This document shows positions 1-26,867 of a stretch of DNA of 64,000 nt, piece by piece. Source of the stretch: Marisa cornuarietis. Lineage: Eukaryota > Mollusca > Gastropoda > Architaenioglossa > Ampullariidae. Where the stretch lies: NCBI GenBank assembly GCA_004794655.1, contig SMMW01000614.1, positions 1,862,501 to 1,926,500 on the forward strand, given 5' to 3'. Positions within the stretch are counted from its first letter, which is position 1. Each line of letters begins with the position of its first letter. The notes beneath the pieces are model-generated. The model saw nothing but the letters and a program-made list of their open reading frames with translations, searched no databases and was not told the origin of the DNA. The position numbers and the translations under genes are program-made.

Positions 1-184
1 TTTAGTCTTTTTAAATTTTGTTATAAATTTTTTCGTTTTACTTTGTGACTTTATTCCCTAGGCCAAATTAGTGGATATAACCTACAGTTTACAAGACCTA
101 GGGCAGAAGTTACCTAACCCTAATTCAGCATATGAGTTTCACATAAAATTGAAAATTTGCTTACTATTTGTTTACAGCTGGAAA

Positions 185-285
185 TGACAAACATACATAG
201 TAAAGTAACTGACGTGTACCTCCATCTTTTTCCTCAAAGTTTTCTTTTTTATGCACTTTTGTTACTTCACTATGTATGTTTGACA
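185..285. repeat. Short inverted repeat (hairpin)
   Basis: Two 25-base arms at 185-209 and 261-285 are inverted copies of each other with two mismatches, separated by about 51 bases. It could be a tiny MITE or a foldback sequence. It lies in the presumed intron before the exon at 385. No coding content. Confidence 0.6.
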
Positions 286-384
286 GAGACTTGGATTATG
301 GGATAAATCACAGGATTGTTGCAAAAACATATGCAGGAAACAAAATGTCATATAGAGGCTGTTAAAAGGCTTTATTATTTTCAG

Positions 385-553
385 ATCCTGGGTCAAAGCA
401 AGCCTTGCTTTTATCCATCATTATAGAAAGTGTCCTAAAGATCTTAGAGGATGCATGGATCTTCCAATAACAGAGATGTCAGTGACCCGATTCCAAGAAA
501 CACTTATACCAAGGGTCAAGGATGTGATGAAGAGAACTGGACTCCAACCTTGA
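385..553 (+). CDS. Probable terminal exon of an unidentified gene
   Basis: A pyrimidine-rich stretch ending in TTTTCAG at 384 is followed by 55 open codons (386-550) and a TGA at 551-553. The first base of the exon (385) would complete a codon begun in an upstream exon outside the window. The reading contains the segment LPITEMSVTRFQETLIPR and ends KRTGLQP. A polyadenylation-type AATAAA lies near 705, about 150 bases after the stop, which fits a last exon. I do not recognise the protein and see no domain. The alternative is a chance opening of moderate length. Confidence 0.45.
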
Positions 554-865
554 CCTTGAGAAAGGCTTTTGCTACAAACTTACACAAGCAGCATCCATAC
601 AAATCTCTTAATTAGTTTGTATCACTGAAACATTAAAAATAGTGGAGCATGTGTGTATGTCTGTGTGTGAGTGTGCAAGCATGTGCATGCAAGCATAAAT
701 GCACAAATAAAGTGGAAGATATAAGTACACTTGGCTTTTTATGCAGATAGAGTATAATTATTACCTGTTTCTCAAAAGAGATCAGGGCTTAGAACCTTTG
801 TAACAAACTATTTTAATATTCTTCAACATATTCACATATAAACACAGATGTGCATACTTTGATCC

Positions 866-899
866 ACCCACCCACCCACCCACACACACACACACACAG
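866..899. repeat. (CCCA)n/(CA)n microsatellite
   Basis: Simple tandem repeat: CCCA units followed by CA units. The stretches around it (about 560-1500) show no gene. Confidence 0.9.
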
Positions 900-1109
900 A
901 TGAAATCATTCATGATTTTATGTTATACTTGATCATTTCTTGTTTATTGTATCTTTGTTATTAAATTTTTCCAGAGAAATTCTGGTGTTTTATCTGTACT
1001 TAGCAATTTTATCACTGATCACATTCCACAGCTACAGTATATGCAAAGACTAACAAATATTATTAACACAGGGAATGTGGCTCTCTCATCTGTATGCACA
1101 CTGGCAGTA

Positions 1110-1156
<47 letters not shown>
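1110..1156. repeat. (CA)n microsatellite
   Basis: About 22 CA units ending in a short GT run. The open frames across it are repeat translations and are not real genes. Confidence 0.95.
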
Positions 1157-1157
<1 letters not shown>

Positions 1158-1539
1158 TGTGTGGGTGCACATATTGACAGATATGTGCTTGACTGTTGAT
1201 GGACATAACTTCTGTATTCACATAAACTGTAGTTCTGTGAGACCAAAACAGCAGTAGCTTTCTAAAGCAGCTGTTTACATTCTTTATGGCAGCAAAACAT
1301 GGAAAATTGACAGTTTCATCTGAGATAATTTTCCTAGATGCCTATTCAGTTGACAGGTACTGAAATAAATCCTCTCCTTAATTGATTTATTTGTAAGTGC
1401 TTTGAAGATCTTGTATTTGCTTGGGTATACTGAGTTCTTTCTCCTGGTAAAGTGTAATGATATGACCAATCACCTTATCTCCAACAAACTGCACATTCTT
1501 CAAAATAGTGTTTCGCTGCAGACATAGGGAAAAGAAGCC

Positions 1540-1980
1540 CCAAGTCTTTTTTTATTTAGGACAAACACAATTGATGCTGTCTTATTTCATGTGTTGCAAA
1601 TACCTGAGAACGATAACGAATACCCTCTACCATTTGATCTCTGGTCTCTTGACGTGACACTTTGTAGCGCCTGTCTGAGGGCAGCAACTGGAAGCAGGGA
1701 TGGAGAGGGTGTGTCCGGTCTGAGATGATGCATGCCATTTTTCTGACTGCATTAAGGTACAGGTCAGAAAGTGGCAGCTGTGTTGTACCAATAATTTAAT
1801 TTGCCTGGTGGATGACACTGACCAGCTTGGCCTTGTCTTTGACGAGGAGGTGACCATATCAGGTAGCGATTTTAAATGTGAGAATACTTTCAACTAGAGA
1901 CCTGTAGACAGTCTCCAGAACCCCGGAGCTGATGTTTTATCAGCAACGCGTCTGTCAGCTGTATGCACCATCACAGGAAG
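1540..1980 (-). mobile_element. LINE fragment, C-terminal end of ORF2, minus strand
   Basis: On the minus strand the translation contains THPLHPCFQLLPSDRRYK, a form of the HPL...LLPSGRRY signature found near the C-terminus of many CR1/jockey-group reverse transcriptases. The reading is short and broken into several frames upstream, so this is a decayed 3' fragment. The clade cannot be set from this piece. Confidence 0.6.
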
Positions 1981-2297
1981 AGAGCAGTCAGTTAGTTTCA
2001 TGTAAAAGGGAAGCAACTCAATGGTTACCTATGTTTCTATTTAAGTTGCTTATTTACATCCCTTCAAAGGTTATGGTTTTAACTTTTTATAATAATGTGT
2101 CTTAATTACATTGAAATAGATGAGATTTTAATTAAGCAGGCGATGTTTTCTATTGAGTGTTATGTACGAAATGCTTTTAAGATTGAAGCATCATTTGAAT
2201 TCAATTGCTGGGTAATCTCAAGCTGACACTTTCACTGATGTAGAAAATATGTCCTTAAGTGCCTGTACCTCCTACGGAAACTCACTTCTTTCTCTGT

Positions 2298-2735
2298 CAG
2301 CTCTGCCATCCTCACTCGGTTCTATCACTCCTTCATTGAAAGTCTCATCACTTTTTCTTTCATCTCCTGGTTCCACAACCTCTCCCTAGGGAACAGGAAC
2401 AGTCTTGTCTCCCTTGTTAACATCTGTTCTAATATCACCAGAATAGGGATGAGGGACTTGGCAGATTTCTGTCATCAGCAAATCCTTAGGAAGGCCTCCC
2501 GTATCCTCTCTATTTCTGATCACGTGTTGACATGTGAGTTCTCACTTTTGTCATCCTCTCTACTTCTGATCATGTGTTGGGGTGTGAATTTTCACTCTAG
2601 CGGTCTGGCTGTAGGTATACGATGCCTGTTTGCAAAACCAGTCGCCACCGCAATTCATTCATTCCACGTGCCATCCACCTGATCAATTCTACTGGCCGAT
2701 AACTCGTACTAGCCTGTATCTACTGTTGCTGGGAA

Positions 2736-2820
<85 letters not shown>

Positions 2821-2935
2821 ATTTAAACATGTATGTTTTATCTATTTTATATCATGTATATGTATGTATTAGTGCTAGTTTGAGCACTATCTGGAATTGG
2901 CCTTGTGGATAAACAAGATTGTGTTGTATTGTAGT
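2298..2935 (+). mobile_element. LINE 3' fragment with a GT/GA repeat in its tail
   Basis: From about 2298 the plus strand reads a LINE C-terminal segment (WFHNLSLGNRNSLVSLVNI). A frame change leads to the closing NSFIPRAIHLINSTGR and a stop near 2690, which is the usual FVP/FIP...LLN end of CR1/jockey-like ORF2. The 3' UTR contains (GT)n then (GA)n at 2740-2820. It ends near 2935 with a terminus also seen, inverted, at 50.67 kb. The copy is 5'-truncated and frameshifted. Confidence 0.7.
2740..2820. repeat. (GT)n(GA)n microsatellite inside the LINE 3' UTR
   Basis: GT units followed by GA units. The same order occurs at the same place in the related element at 50.67-50.87 kb, so the repeat is part of the element. 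Confidence 0.9.
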
Positions 2936-3357
2936 TAAAATACCACATTCAGGCACTGTCAACCACATGGACCCTCTATCCAAATAACACACAGTGGGGG
3001 CGGTGAGCGATGGTCATGCCGGAAGAAGGTCGCGTGTGTGACTTCGTCTGGTAAAAAAATGTGTGTTTTAGGCCCAAAGTGAATGTTTAGCCTTTAAATG
3101 TCCAAGGTAAATATAATTTACGGAGACCTACTATCTTTCAGAATGGAATGGACTTAAAATCTCATCATTTGGTCTAACCATAATGGGATTTATTAAGAGA
3201 TTCGGAACATGTCTGCAACAAAGGAAGGTGAAGTAGTCAGAGCTGTGTACGAGCTGTGCAACTGCTGATCGGTAGTCACGAAGAAACTGTGTTGGACGAC
3301 CGCGCGAATGGACTGTGTGTGTTGGTGATGTTTCCTTTCATCATTTGGAAATGAACA

Positions 3358-4614
3358 ATGGCACCGAAAAAAAACAAGAAAAAACAAAATTCTAGTACGG
3401 AGGAAAGTTTATTTAATACTCCTCATGAACTTGGAGAGACAGATACAAGAAAAGCAAGCCTGGCAGAAAGATCGGAAAGTATGTCAACAAAAAGTAGACC
3501 GTCACAGTCATGTGACAGACAGACTCTCTTAACACACGCCTTCTCAGTTCCTGGAGTGTCTAATAATCAGATAGTTGAGAAACTGGAAAATCTACAGAAG
3601 ACAACAAAAACAATGAAGCAGCAAATGGAGGACTGCCATCATTCACTAGTTAAAAAAATTGACGATAAAGTAGAGATGTTGGCGAGCGCTCTCTTCGACC
3701 TCAAAAAAGAAAATGAAATGTTAGAGACAACGGTGGATTCTCTTCAAAAACAAACAGAAGAATTAAGAGAGGAGATTGACAGAATAACACGACTCTCAGG
3801 GGAGCAGAAAGAAGAAAACAATCTGTTACAACAATACTCTCGGAGAGAATCCATAAGGATTCTCGGAATACCAGAAGACCATAGAAACGAAACAGCAGAA
3901 GAGTGCGAGAGGAAAGTACTCTATGTCATCCAGTCAAGACTTGGTCTGTCGGACATTGACACCAATAAAATCTCAGCATTACACCGAGTAGGCAGGTTAC
4001 TCACAGACAGACCGAGGCCAAGACCGGTGATAGTGAGGTTCATCTCTCGGAAAGACAGAGACAGAGTGCTAAAAGCAAGAAGCGGTCTCAAGGGGTCAGG
4101 CATGGCTATCACCGAGGACCTCACTAACCTAAACGTGCAGAGACTCAATCGCTTAAAGCAACACGAAGGTGTCCTCGATGCATGGTCGGCGGCTGGCGGT
4201 AAGCTGTTCGTGAAGCTGCTTGATCTTTCTGTGCGGGAGATCAGAGGCGGCAACGTCGGTCACATCGACCAGATGATGATAGGAATGAGCCACGACAAAA
4301 TAGCTCAGAAGCATCGGGAAGAAAGGGAGAAGAAAAGGCAACAGCGTCCAGTAAGAACATCACAACAACAGAACTGGAAGAAACCTCAACAACAACAGCC
4401 AACACACGGGAAAAAAACTCACTGTGCGTCTTCTATCTCCATCTTTGAGCCAACCTCCCACTCTACACCGTCAGTAACAACACCACCACTGGATCCTGCG
4501 GCCTGCACGTTCCATCCATCGCAAGTGCAAGACGTCCCACAACTAAATGCAACAAAGGACTCGCTACAAGTACTAAATCAAGACACTCAGCAGTTGGCAA
4601 AAGATGTCAGTTGA
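3358..4614 (+). CDS. LINE ORF1 protein (L1 ORF1p-like RNA-binding protein)
   Basis: 418 codons, intact from ATG to TGA. Residues about 70-160 are rich in heptad-like leucine, lysine and glutamate and should form a coiled coil, as in the trimerising stalk of L1 ORF1p. Residues about 160-280 match the L1-type RNA-binding region: YSRRESIRILGIPEDH, then HRVGR, RPRPVIVRF and ITEDLT. The C-terminal 120 residues are Gln-, Thr- and Pro-rich and look unstructured. By family knowledge it would coat the element's RNA. It is the only undamaged reading frame in this LINE. Confidence 0.85.
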   Translation: MAPKKNKKKQNSSTEESLFNTPHELGETDTRKASLAERSESMSTKSRPSQSCDRQTLLTHAFSVPGVSNNQIVEKLENLQKTTKTMKQQMEDCHHSLVKKIDDKVEMLASALFDLKKENEMLETTVDSLQKQTEELREEIDRITRLSGEQKEENNLLQQYSRRESIRILGIPEDHRNETAEECERKVLYVIQSRLGLSDIDTNKISALHRVGRLLTDRPRPRPVIVRFISRKDRDRVLKARSGLKGSGMAITEDLTNLNVQRLNRLKQHEGVLDAWSAAGGKLFVKLLDLSVREIRGGNVGHIDQMMIGMSHDKIAQKHREEREKKRQQRPVRTSQQQNWKKPQQQQPTHGKKTHCASSISIFEPTSHSTPSVTTPPLDPAACTFHPSQVQDVPQLNATKDSLQVLNQDTQQLAKDVS

Positions 4615-5333
4615 CAGTTGACGAACATCACCTAGTGGAAAATTTAATAGTGTGACTTCGCTGTGTTTCTGTGCCACTGTGTTTCTGTGCCCACTTTCCT
4701 CAGTGGCAAAATTCGCGGACTATTTATAGCAATCTACCCTCATATCACTACTACTATTAGCGGGTAAGTGTGTTCTTTGTGTGTGTGTATGTGTGCACTA
4801 CATAACTCAGATTAAGCTGTTTCCTGTTCTTAGTAACAGTAGGGTAGCAAGTGAGGCACGTGAAAGCTCTTTATTTATATATATAGGTTTGCTTGTTTTT
4901 GTGTGCGTTTTTTTTTTTTTTAATTTTTAATTTTTAATTTTTTTATTTTATTTATTTATTTATTTTTTTTATTATATTATATTATTATTTTTTCTTTTAA
5001 TGGAATGCATAGCGAAGCCCTTTTATAATACAGAATGACATGTTTTCCTATGCTTAGGTCCCCTCAAAGCAAGTATAGAAATATTGGCTATGTTAGAAAA
5101 AGTTGTTTTTTGAAATAATTAAAAACGTATAGGCCTCCGTCGCTGAATATCGCCCATGGCAAAATATGCCAGTTTCCCTTTTTGTCTTTTACCCCCATTT
5201 ATGTCTTTTTTTTTTTTTTCTTCCAGTCTCCCTTTTTGTTTTTACCTGCATTTATGTCTTTGCTTTTTTTCCCCCTTTCTGTACTGTGCGTACTACTGTC
5301 CACATATGCTAGGATTGATTTTGCCTTTTAAAC

Positions 5334-8300
5334 ATGACTAGTATTAAGATTTGCTCTGGATTGAACATAGCTACATTGAATGTTAATGGCCTAAATGACA
5401 TGGGTAAAAGAAGAGATGTATTTGACTTTCTTAGACAGCAGAACTATAGTATTTATTTTTTACAAGAAACTCATCTTACCGAAAAAATGGAAAAATTTGT
5501 TCGAGCAGCCTGGGGTTTTGACGTGTGGTTGGCGGGGAATAGTTCCAATCAAAATGGTGTGGCAGTATTGCTTAATAATAACTTTGAATACAAACTACAT
5601 AATGTTATAAGAGATCCAAATGGGTGTTTTCTTATCCTGGATATTGAATTTTTAAATAAACACCTGACACTAGCAAACTTATATGGGCCTAGTAGTGGAG
5701 ACAAACCTGAATTCTTTGATCATGTTTTTGCCCAGATTGAGACAATAGGAAATGATTATGTCATAGCTGCTGGAAATTGGAACTGCCCACTAAATAGACA
5801 ACTAGATGTTAGGAATTATACCAGCAACAACAGCCGCCCCGTACTCGCAAGAGAATTACAGACGCCATGGTAAAATTAGATCTTGTAGATATATGGAGGG
5901 AATTATATCCAGATAAACGGGCCTATACTTGGCGCAAATTTAACACTTGGAAACAAGGTCGTCTAGATTATTTCTTAATTTCCACCGAACTATACAACAT
6001 AGTAGCTGGATGCTCCATTAATCCAGGATATAGAACAGACCACTCTTTAGTTTTATTAACATTGACAAAACAACAGTTCATACGACATAAACCTTTTTTG
6101 AAATTTAATAACTCTTTGTTAAAAGACAAGAATTTTATAGAGTTAATTAAAAATGTAATATTAGAGGTAAAAAGACAGTATGCCCTTCCAGTGTACAACT
6201 TTGAGAAAATTGGAGAAATACCACTGGAAGAAATCAAGTTTATTATTTCTGACCAGCTTTTCCTTGAGACCCTGTTAATGGAGATTAGGGGCAAAACTAT
6301 CTCATATGCATCATTCAGGAAGAAGAAATGAGAACAGAACAACAACTGTTAAGTAATATAGCAAGTTTGGAAAACAAAGCCTCGGAATCTAATTTAACTG
6401 AAATTGAAAACTTAAGAAATGAGTTGCAAGAACTAAGAAACAAAAGGATGGAAGGTGTGGCTGTGAGATCCAGAGTAAAATGGGTCCTAGAAGGAGAAAA
6501 AACTACCAAGTATTTTTGCAATATGGAGAATAGAAACTTTGTGAATAAATCCATGGGATACTTGGATAAGGGAAATGGTAATATTATTATAGATCAGGAT
6601 GAAATCCTAAGGGAGGTCCAACACTTTTATGAAGAACTGTATAAATTCCGACCAGTAGACAATGTGAAACTATGTAGCCTGCTATACGATGTCCCCATGT
6701 TAACCATTGAGAACTCAGAATCTTTGGAGGGCCCTATTACATTGCAGGAGGCGGATTCAGCACTAAAGAATATGAAAAACAACAAAAGCCCTGGCCCAGA
6801 TGGTTTTACTGTTGAATTCTTTAAATTTTTCTTTGTGGACATTGGAACGTTTCTTGTAAGGTCATATAATGAAGGCTTTGAAAAAGGTCAGTTATCAGTC
6901 TCACAAAGGCAAGGCATAATTACTTGTTTACCCAAAGATCAGAAACCAAAACAGTTTATTCAAAATTGGAGGCCAATTTCTCTGTTGAATGTAGCCTACA
7001 AGATTGCATCAGCATGTATTGCTAAACGATTGCAACATGTGCTACCTTTGGTTATTGACGAATGTCAGAGAGGATTTATGAAAGGTAGATATATGGGAGA
7101 CAATATTCGGATGATCTATGATGTACTTTACACAAGTTAACAAGATCCCTGGACTACTGCTAACTGTAGACTTTGAGAAAGCGTTCGATTCTGTGTCCTG
7201 GTCATTTATTGAAAGATCTCTCAAGTTGTTTGGCTTTCCAGAGTCTATCATAAAATGGTTTGTCACACTGTATAATAATACATCCTCCTGTATATATTTT
7301 AACGGGCAATACTCAGGTTGGTTTGGCTTAAAAAGAGGCTGCAGGCAAGGGGATCCAATTTCACCTTATTTATACTTAATCTGTGCTGAGGTACTGTCAC
7401 TAATGATAAGGAAAAATAATAGTATAAAGGGAATAAAGTTAAAGGAGGAAGAAGTGCTATTGGCTTTGTTCGCAGATGATACTACGTGTTTTTTAGATGG
7501 TAGTGAAAAATCTTTTAATGAAGCGGTTAACACGCTAGATAAATTTGCCGACATCTCAGGATTAAAAGTTAACAATGACAAGACTCAAGTAGCTTGGATA
7601 GGTAGTATGAAAAATAGCCATATTAAATATATGAGAGACAGGAATTTCCAGTGGGACCCGGGAATCTTTAAAATTCTGGGTATTAAATTCTCTGTAAACA
7701 TGGAGGAAATTGTTACTTTAAATTTTACGGACAAAATACAGGAAATGGAAAGAACCCTACAATGTTGGGAAAAGAGGTATTTAACACCCCTGGGGAAAAT
7801 AACAGTAGTGAAATCCCTAGTAGTAGCTAAAATAGTTCACCTGTTAACTACCTTACCTGATCCCCCCTGGAAGTGATACAAAGAATTGATAAGAAATTAT
7901 TTTCCTTTGTTTGGAATGGAAAACCTGCAAAAATCAAAAGAGCGGTAAGTTGTAAACCATATCGGGAAGGAGGACTAAAAATGTTAGATCTTAACTCTTT
8001 CATAGCCACACTCAAAATTAGCTGGCTAAGACGGCTGAAACTTAAAAATGGGAGTCTTACGAGCTTGATGTCAACTATTTCTCCTGAAATAGTGAAACTT
8101 GATTCTTATGGTAGTGAATATGCCTATTTGGCATTGAAAAAAGTTCAAAATCCATTCTGGCAAGATGTGATGAGGCATTATAAAAAGTTTATTAGCAAAT
8201 GTATTCCAACATGCAGTGAGGAATTTCTAGGGGAACCCATCCACTTTAATGGTAATATTATTAGAGACAGAAAAGTTATATATATTAAGAAATGGATGGA

Positions 8301-9134
8301 TGCAAAAGTCATAAAAATAGGGGACCTCACTAATGTCAATGGTACATTTCTGAATCTTGATGAATTCTATGTTAAGTACCCTGCCTTAATTAGCACAGAC
8401 TCCTTAACCTACATGGGTTTGATACAATCTATAAAACAATATCAAACCAAATGTAATTGTCAGTTAGTCTCTAAGAATGAACATGTTAATAGGGGATGGG
8501 CTATTATTAGAAAAGGAAATAAGGAGGTTTCAAAAATTATCCTAGGCAATAAAACGTATCCAACTGCACTTAGAAAATGGGAGGCTGAATTTAAGGACTG
8601 TGACTGGGCTGATATATTTCAAAAGCCCTTCTATACCACTATGGATACCCAATTGAGATGGTTTCAGCTACGACTTTTACACCGGATCTTACCCACAAAC
8701 TCTTTTCTTTTTAAATGTAAGCTCATTACATCTCCTTCTTGTTGTTTTTGTAAACAAGACAGAGAAACCATTGAACATACATTCTGGCATTGTCCACTAA
8801 GCAAAACCTTTTGGGACCAACTGTGGAATATGTTAAATAACCAGAATTATTTAGAAGAAATCCAGCTATGTAAAGAAATGGTGTTGTTTGGCGTTGGTAA
8901 AACTGGGAGGTTGACAAAGCTTTGAACTTTATTATTCTCCTAGCAAAATTTTTTATTTATAAATGCAGATGCCTGAAGGCAATACCAACAGTGGATAAGT
9001 TTAGGCCCTTTTTAAAGTCACGATATATTGTAGAGCAATATGCAGCATTTATTAATAACACGCAAATATCCTTTTGGAGTCAGTGGCTCCCATTTAGCCA
9101 TGCGACTCTAAACGACAACACTATCTGTAATTAG
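5334..9134 (+). pseudogene. LINE ORF2 (endonuclease-reverse transcriptase), frameshifted
   Basis: Homology runs through six successive segments in changing frames: 5334-5873, 5867-6331, 6328-7140, 7118-7876, 7873-8925 and 8922-9134. The first two are an AP-endonuclease (IATLNVNGLND, FLQETHL, later DYFLIS and TDHSLV). The middle ones are a reverse transcriptase (SPGPDGFTVEFF, VDFEKAFDSVSW, RQGDPISPYL and the catalytic FADDT). The last ones hold a CxxC...H...C cluster like the zinc-binding region that follows LINE reverse transcriptases. The endonuclease site usually read as GDxN is GNWN here. No complete enzyme can be made from this copy. Confidence 0.85.
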
Positions 9135-10900
9135 GGTCTGTATTGTTGATTCAGTTATACTTGTTACATGGAAAATATTATGTTTTAGAAAGTGTAAACT
9201 GGTTAATGTTTTTAAGGAATTTGTGTTCAAACTCTGTTAACATCAGGTTTTTTGACACAAATGGTGTTGGATTGCTCTTTAGAAAAACTGTGTAAAAGCC
9301 TTGTATATAACTTGTTGGTTAAACATACTTTTATATCACTCACATAATCTCATCCTATGAACATGTGCATGATCATAGATTTGACATTGAGTATGTTTAG
9401 GAGTGTGATAAATGTTGTCAGTAAGATATTTCTTCGCTGTTCTGGTTTCACTAAAACTGAGTTTGGCATTGCCTGTTCTCATAGTGGTTAGTATTACACA
9501 GTTAATTCCTTGGTGGCAAGGGTGTTTATGTGTTAGAAATCATGTTACATGTCTCTTGTGATTCTTTAATAAATTGTCACTAAGTGTAGTCTAGTGCACA
9601 AAAACAAAAACAAAAAAAATATATATAAGGAGTTACCTTGAGCACCAGCTCTCTCTAGGCTGTAAAGCACTTATCACAGCATAAATAATCAGATGGGATT
9701 TGCCTTGGAGTACTGTCAGTATCTTTTTGTCACCTTATTGCAATCCAGATGGCTTATCATTTACCATAAATAGATATGGTAGTTGGGCTGTCAGTTGTAC
9801 AAACACTTTTGTATGGGACATTCTAGAGATGCTGTGCATTGACGAGGGAATGATTCAAAATTTACCTTTATACATGGCAGGCATCTATTCATGCTAAGTA
9901 ATTTTGGGTGTACACAGGAATTTGTTTTGACATAAGTGCATGATAGACTTGCATACCTCCATGTGGGAATTTGTTATGTAAATATCAGAAGCAATCTGTA
10001 ATAGCTTAGGAAATGCTCCATTTTGGATACTGATGCTAATATTTTTGTTATCTTTATTCAATTTTTGGTCCTTGCAAAGCAATTGATCTGGTCATGTTGA
10101 CCATCTCTAAATAGGACTAGGTAAGGTGCATGAAGGGTACACATGAAAGTTGTGTATGCATTCTTAATTGACTCTTAGGAAGTGCAAACAAGAATGTCAC
10201 TTTTGGATGTGAAAAAAAGAAAAGGAAGAAAAAGGGGGTAAAAAAAAAAAACAAACAAAAAAACAAACAAACAAAAGCACAGTTAGTGGAAGCTGGGAGG
10301 TTCTCTCTAGTTCTTTCTTTCCCTCTCTCTCTACCTCTTTCCTCTCTTCCCCCCTCCTATACTTAATGGATGTGTCTTGGGAATGAAAATGTGATGTAAT
10401 GTGATGTATTGATATTGTGATGTATTGATATTTAAAAAAAAATAAAAAAAAATAAAAAAAATCAAAAAAATAACACAGTGTTATAAAAGGAACCATGAAT
10501 GATATAATACCTATAGGACTAGATTTATAATAAAACAGGATAGCCCTGAATTTTTGAAGTCTTTCTTAATGTTCTTTTTAATATATATTTATATAGTTAA
10601 GTTTATTTGTATTATTAGATTTAAAAATTAGCAGCCTTTTTGACCAGCTTAGAACGACAGTTATTAAGCTTTCAGGCATTTGCGTATCTCTTAACTACCT
10701 ACAAACTTTACATAATCTTGCTAGCTGGTTTGCAGATGTGGATGAATCTATTTCACTTTTTCTTTTAAGCTTAAAAGAGAATTTTCTACCAAGCAGTCAT
10801 GTGTTTATAGCAAATGGATTTGATCACTCTTAATCATAATTTATAAACATTGAATAAATCTTTACTCCATGAAAATATTTAGAGACAGTCACTTGAAAAC
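9135..10900. other. No gene seen; LINE 3' UTR then AT-rich spacer
   Basis: The first 490 bases look like the 3' UTR and A-rich tail of the LINE. The rest is AT-rich, with A-rich low-complexity runs at 10210-10280 and 10430-10475. Neither strand has an open frame resembling a known protein. Confidence 0.6.
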
Positions 10901-11048
10901 TCCATTATTTTTTATAATATATTAGAGGCAATGCAACTTTCGTACTTTTTCCCGATTTCCATTATCTTGGCTACTAATAACTGCTGTGCACTGTCTGGTC
11001 TTTGTGTGATGACACTTGCATCTACATTTTCCTCGTGTGTATATACAT

Positions 11049-11108
11049 GTGTGTGTGTGTGTGTGTGTGCGTGCGTGCGTGCGTGTGTGTGTGTGTGTGT
11101 GTGTGTGT
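11049..11108. repeat. (GT)n microsatellite with GCGT interruptions
   Basis: Simple repeat. The flanking stretch from 11110 to 12120 holds no recognisable gene. Confidence 0.95.
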
Positions 11109-12149
11109 TTAGTAACAAACAGTAGAAACTTGTGGAGTGTTATCAATGCAAAACAAAAAAACAATAAGAATATAAAATAGACATAGAGACTGGACTGTCC
11201 AAGGAATAGACTGAAAGATAGAAAAAGGATTTTAAATTAGTCCTGAGCATTGTCCCAAACACAAGCACATAGCCGGTAAAGAGCAACAGATAACACTAAT
11301 CCATCGACTCACAGAAAAGCCAAGCTTAGATGCTGTCATTTATGTACATGTGTGATTTTATTTAGGTAGTACATACATAAAAAGTAAAGTATTATTTCCT
11401 TTGTGCACACTTAACACACTTCCTAGACTACCCTCCTAAACAAAAACAAAATCCAAATACAAAGCAAAAGATAGTTTCAAAGTCTAATAATAATAACAAC
11501 AATAGTACAAACAATAAATATCTTTGAACATCAATAAAACTTTTACTCCAGTAAAGGAATACAATTAGCAGCCAAGTATACAAGTTTCCGCACATGTACA
11601 TTTTCTTTAACTTAAGTTACATGTACATATGAAAATGTAATTTTCTGCGTGTACAAGTTCAGTATTTTCATAAGCTACTCTTCTAAACATCATCAACACC
11701 AACAAAACAATTGCAAACGTTGGTTTGAAACCTTCACAGAAACTCAAAGTATGGGCACATTCTTGAATATTGAAACGAGCTTCAGTAGGAAATACAATTT
11801 ACGAAGTCAATTACATTTTATATCAATGATACTTTGTAACAATAGCAATTACTTCTACGAAGGCTTTAACACCACATTCTAAACGTGTTCACTTTGTATA
11901 TACCAAAAAGCGGATCTAAATAAATATAAACAAATAAATAACTTGGAGACAGTGTGAAAATCACCATTAAACCAAGCATATCAAGTATTGGCTTGTGTGT
12001 GCATATGTCACAAATCTGGCATATTTTTAACAAATATTTCTAAATATTGGATAGGGTATGTGTTTTGGTTTCACAACTAACTGTCTAGCAAGTGTAAGTG
12101 TGGTTTTCACTCACTTCAGTTTATATTTATATATATATATATATGAAGC

Positions 12150-12366
12150 TATCCATTGGCTTTCTACAAAGACCACTAAGTGGACACCGGCCTGTGAGAT
12201 TAAAAGCTATCAGCATCATCACAGACTCCTCTAACCCACTACATTACCGTTGCCAAATGCTACCTTCTGGAGTAGATGGAAAAAACTGGTCTCCAAGAAG
12301 AGTGTTTTTACCAAGTCCTTCATACAAACTGCAAAATCACTCAAACAAAATTAGAGAATGTACCTA
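12150..12366 (+). mobile_element. LINE ORF2 tail fragment
   Basis: The plus-strand reading after a short TA repeat contains AISIITDSSNPLHYRCQMLP followed by SG, a decayed version of the DxxHPL...LLPSG signature at the C-terminus of CR1/jockey-like reverse transcriptases. It is 5'-truncated and lies just beyond the 3' end of the six-domain AIG1 gene, on the opposite strand. Confidence 0.55.
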
Positions 12367-12698
12367 GTGTGAGCGTTCGCCTGTAATAATCATTGTAGGG
12401 TTCAAGTATGAGTGTAGTAATTGTATAGGTTCCTGGGATGTGACTGAGTTCTGTTTAGTTTTTACTTTAGCTTCTTACTTATGAGAACTCCCAACAAAGG
12501 ACAGTTTCTTTCTGTGTTGTTAACAGAAGTAGACAATTAAGATGTATTAATTTATATTATAGTGTCAAATATCAGATTTATATATAGGAAAGTACTCTAA
12601 TATTGCTTCTATATGTCAGAATATCTTCATATGCCTTATTTACACATATGCAACACAGTGCAGTGTAAATAAACCAATACACAATAGTATTTAAAATT

Positions 12699-26867
<14,169 letters not shown>

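Larger units (their letters stand above)
2996..9625 (+). mobile_element. L1/Tx1-type LINE, nearly full length, inactivated
   Basis: Two-ORF non-LTR retrotransposon. ORF1 is intact (3358-4614). ORF2 runs from 5334 to 9134 but changes frame five times. Order: possible 5' UTR (start near 2996, uncertain), ORF1 with coiled coil, T-rich spacer 4615-5333, ORF2 with AP endonuclease, reverse transcriptase and a C-terminal cysteine-rich region, then a 3' UTR ending in an A-rich tail near 9600-9625. No clear target-site duplication was found by eye, so both ends are approximate. The ORF1 fold and the overall architecture fit the L1/Tx1 group better than the CR1 or RTE groups. Confidence 0.75.

Noticed and set aside
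1019..1257. Open frames across CA/GT microsatellites (also at 2.6, 10.9, 17.0, 25.7, 28.1, 33.2, 38.7, 62.8 and 63.4 kb)
   Set aside because: They are translations of simple repeats (His-Thr or Cys-Val runs) with no conserved flanks.
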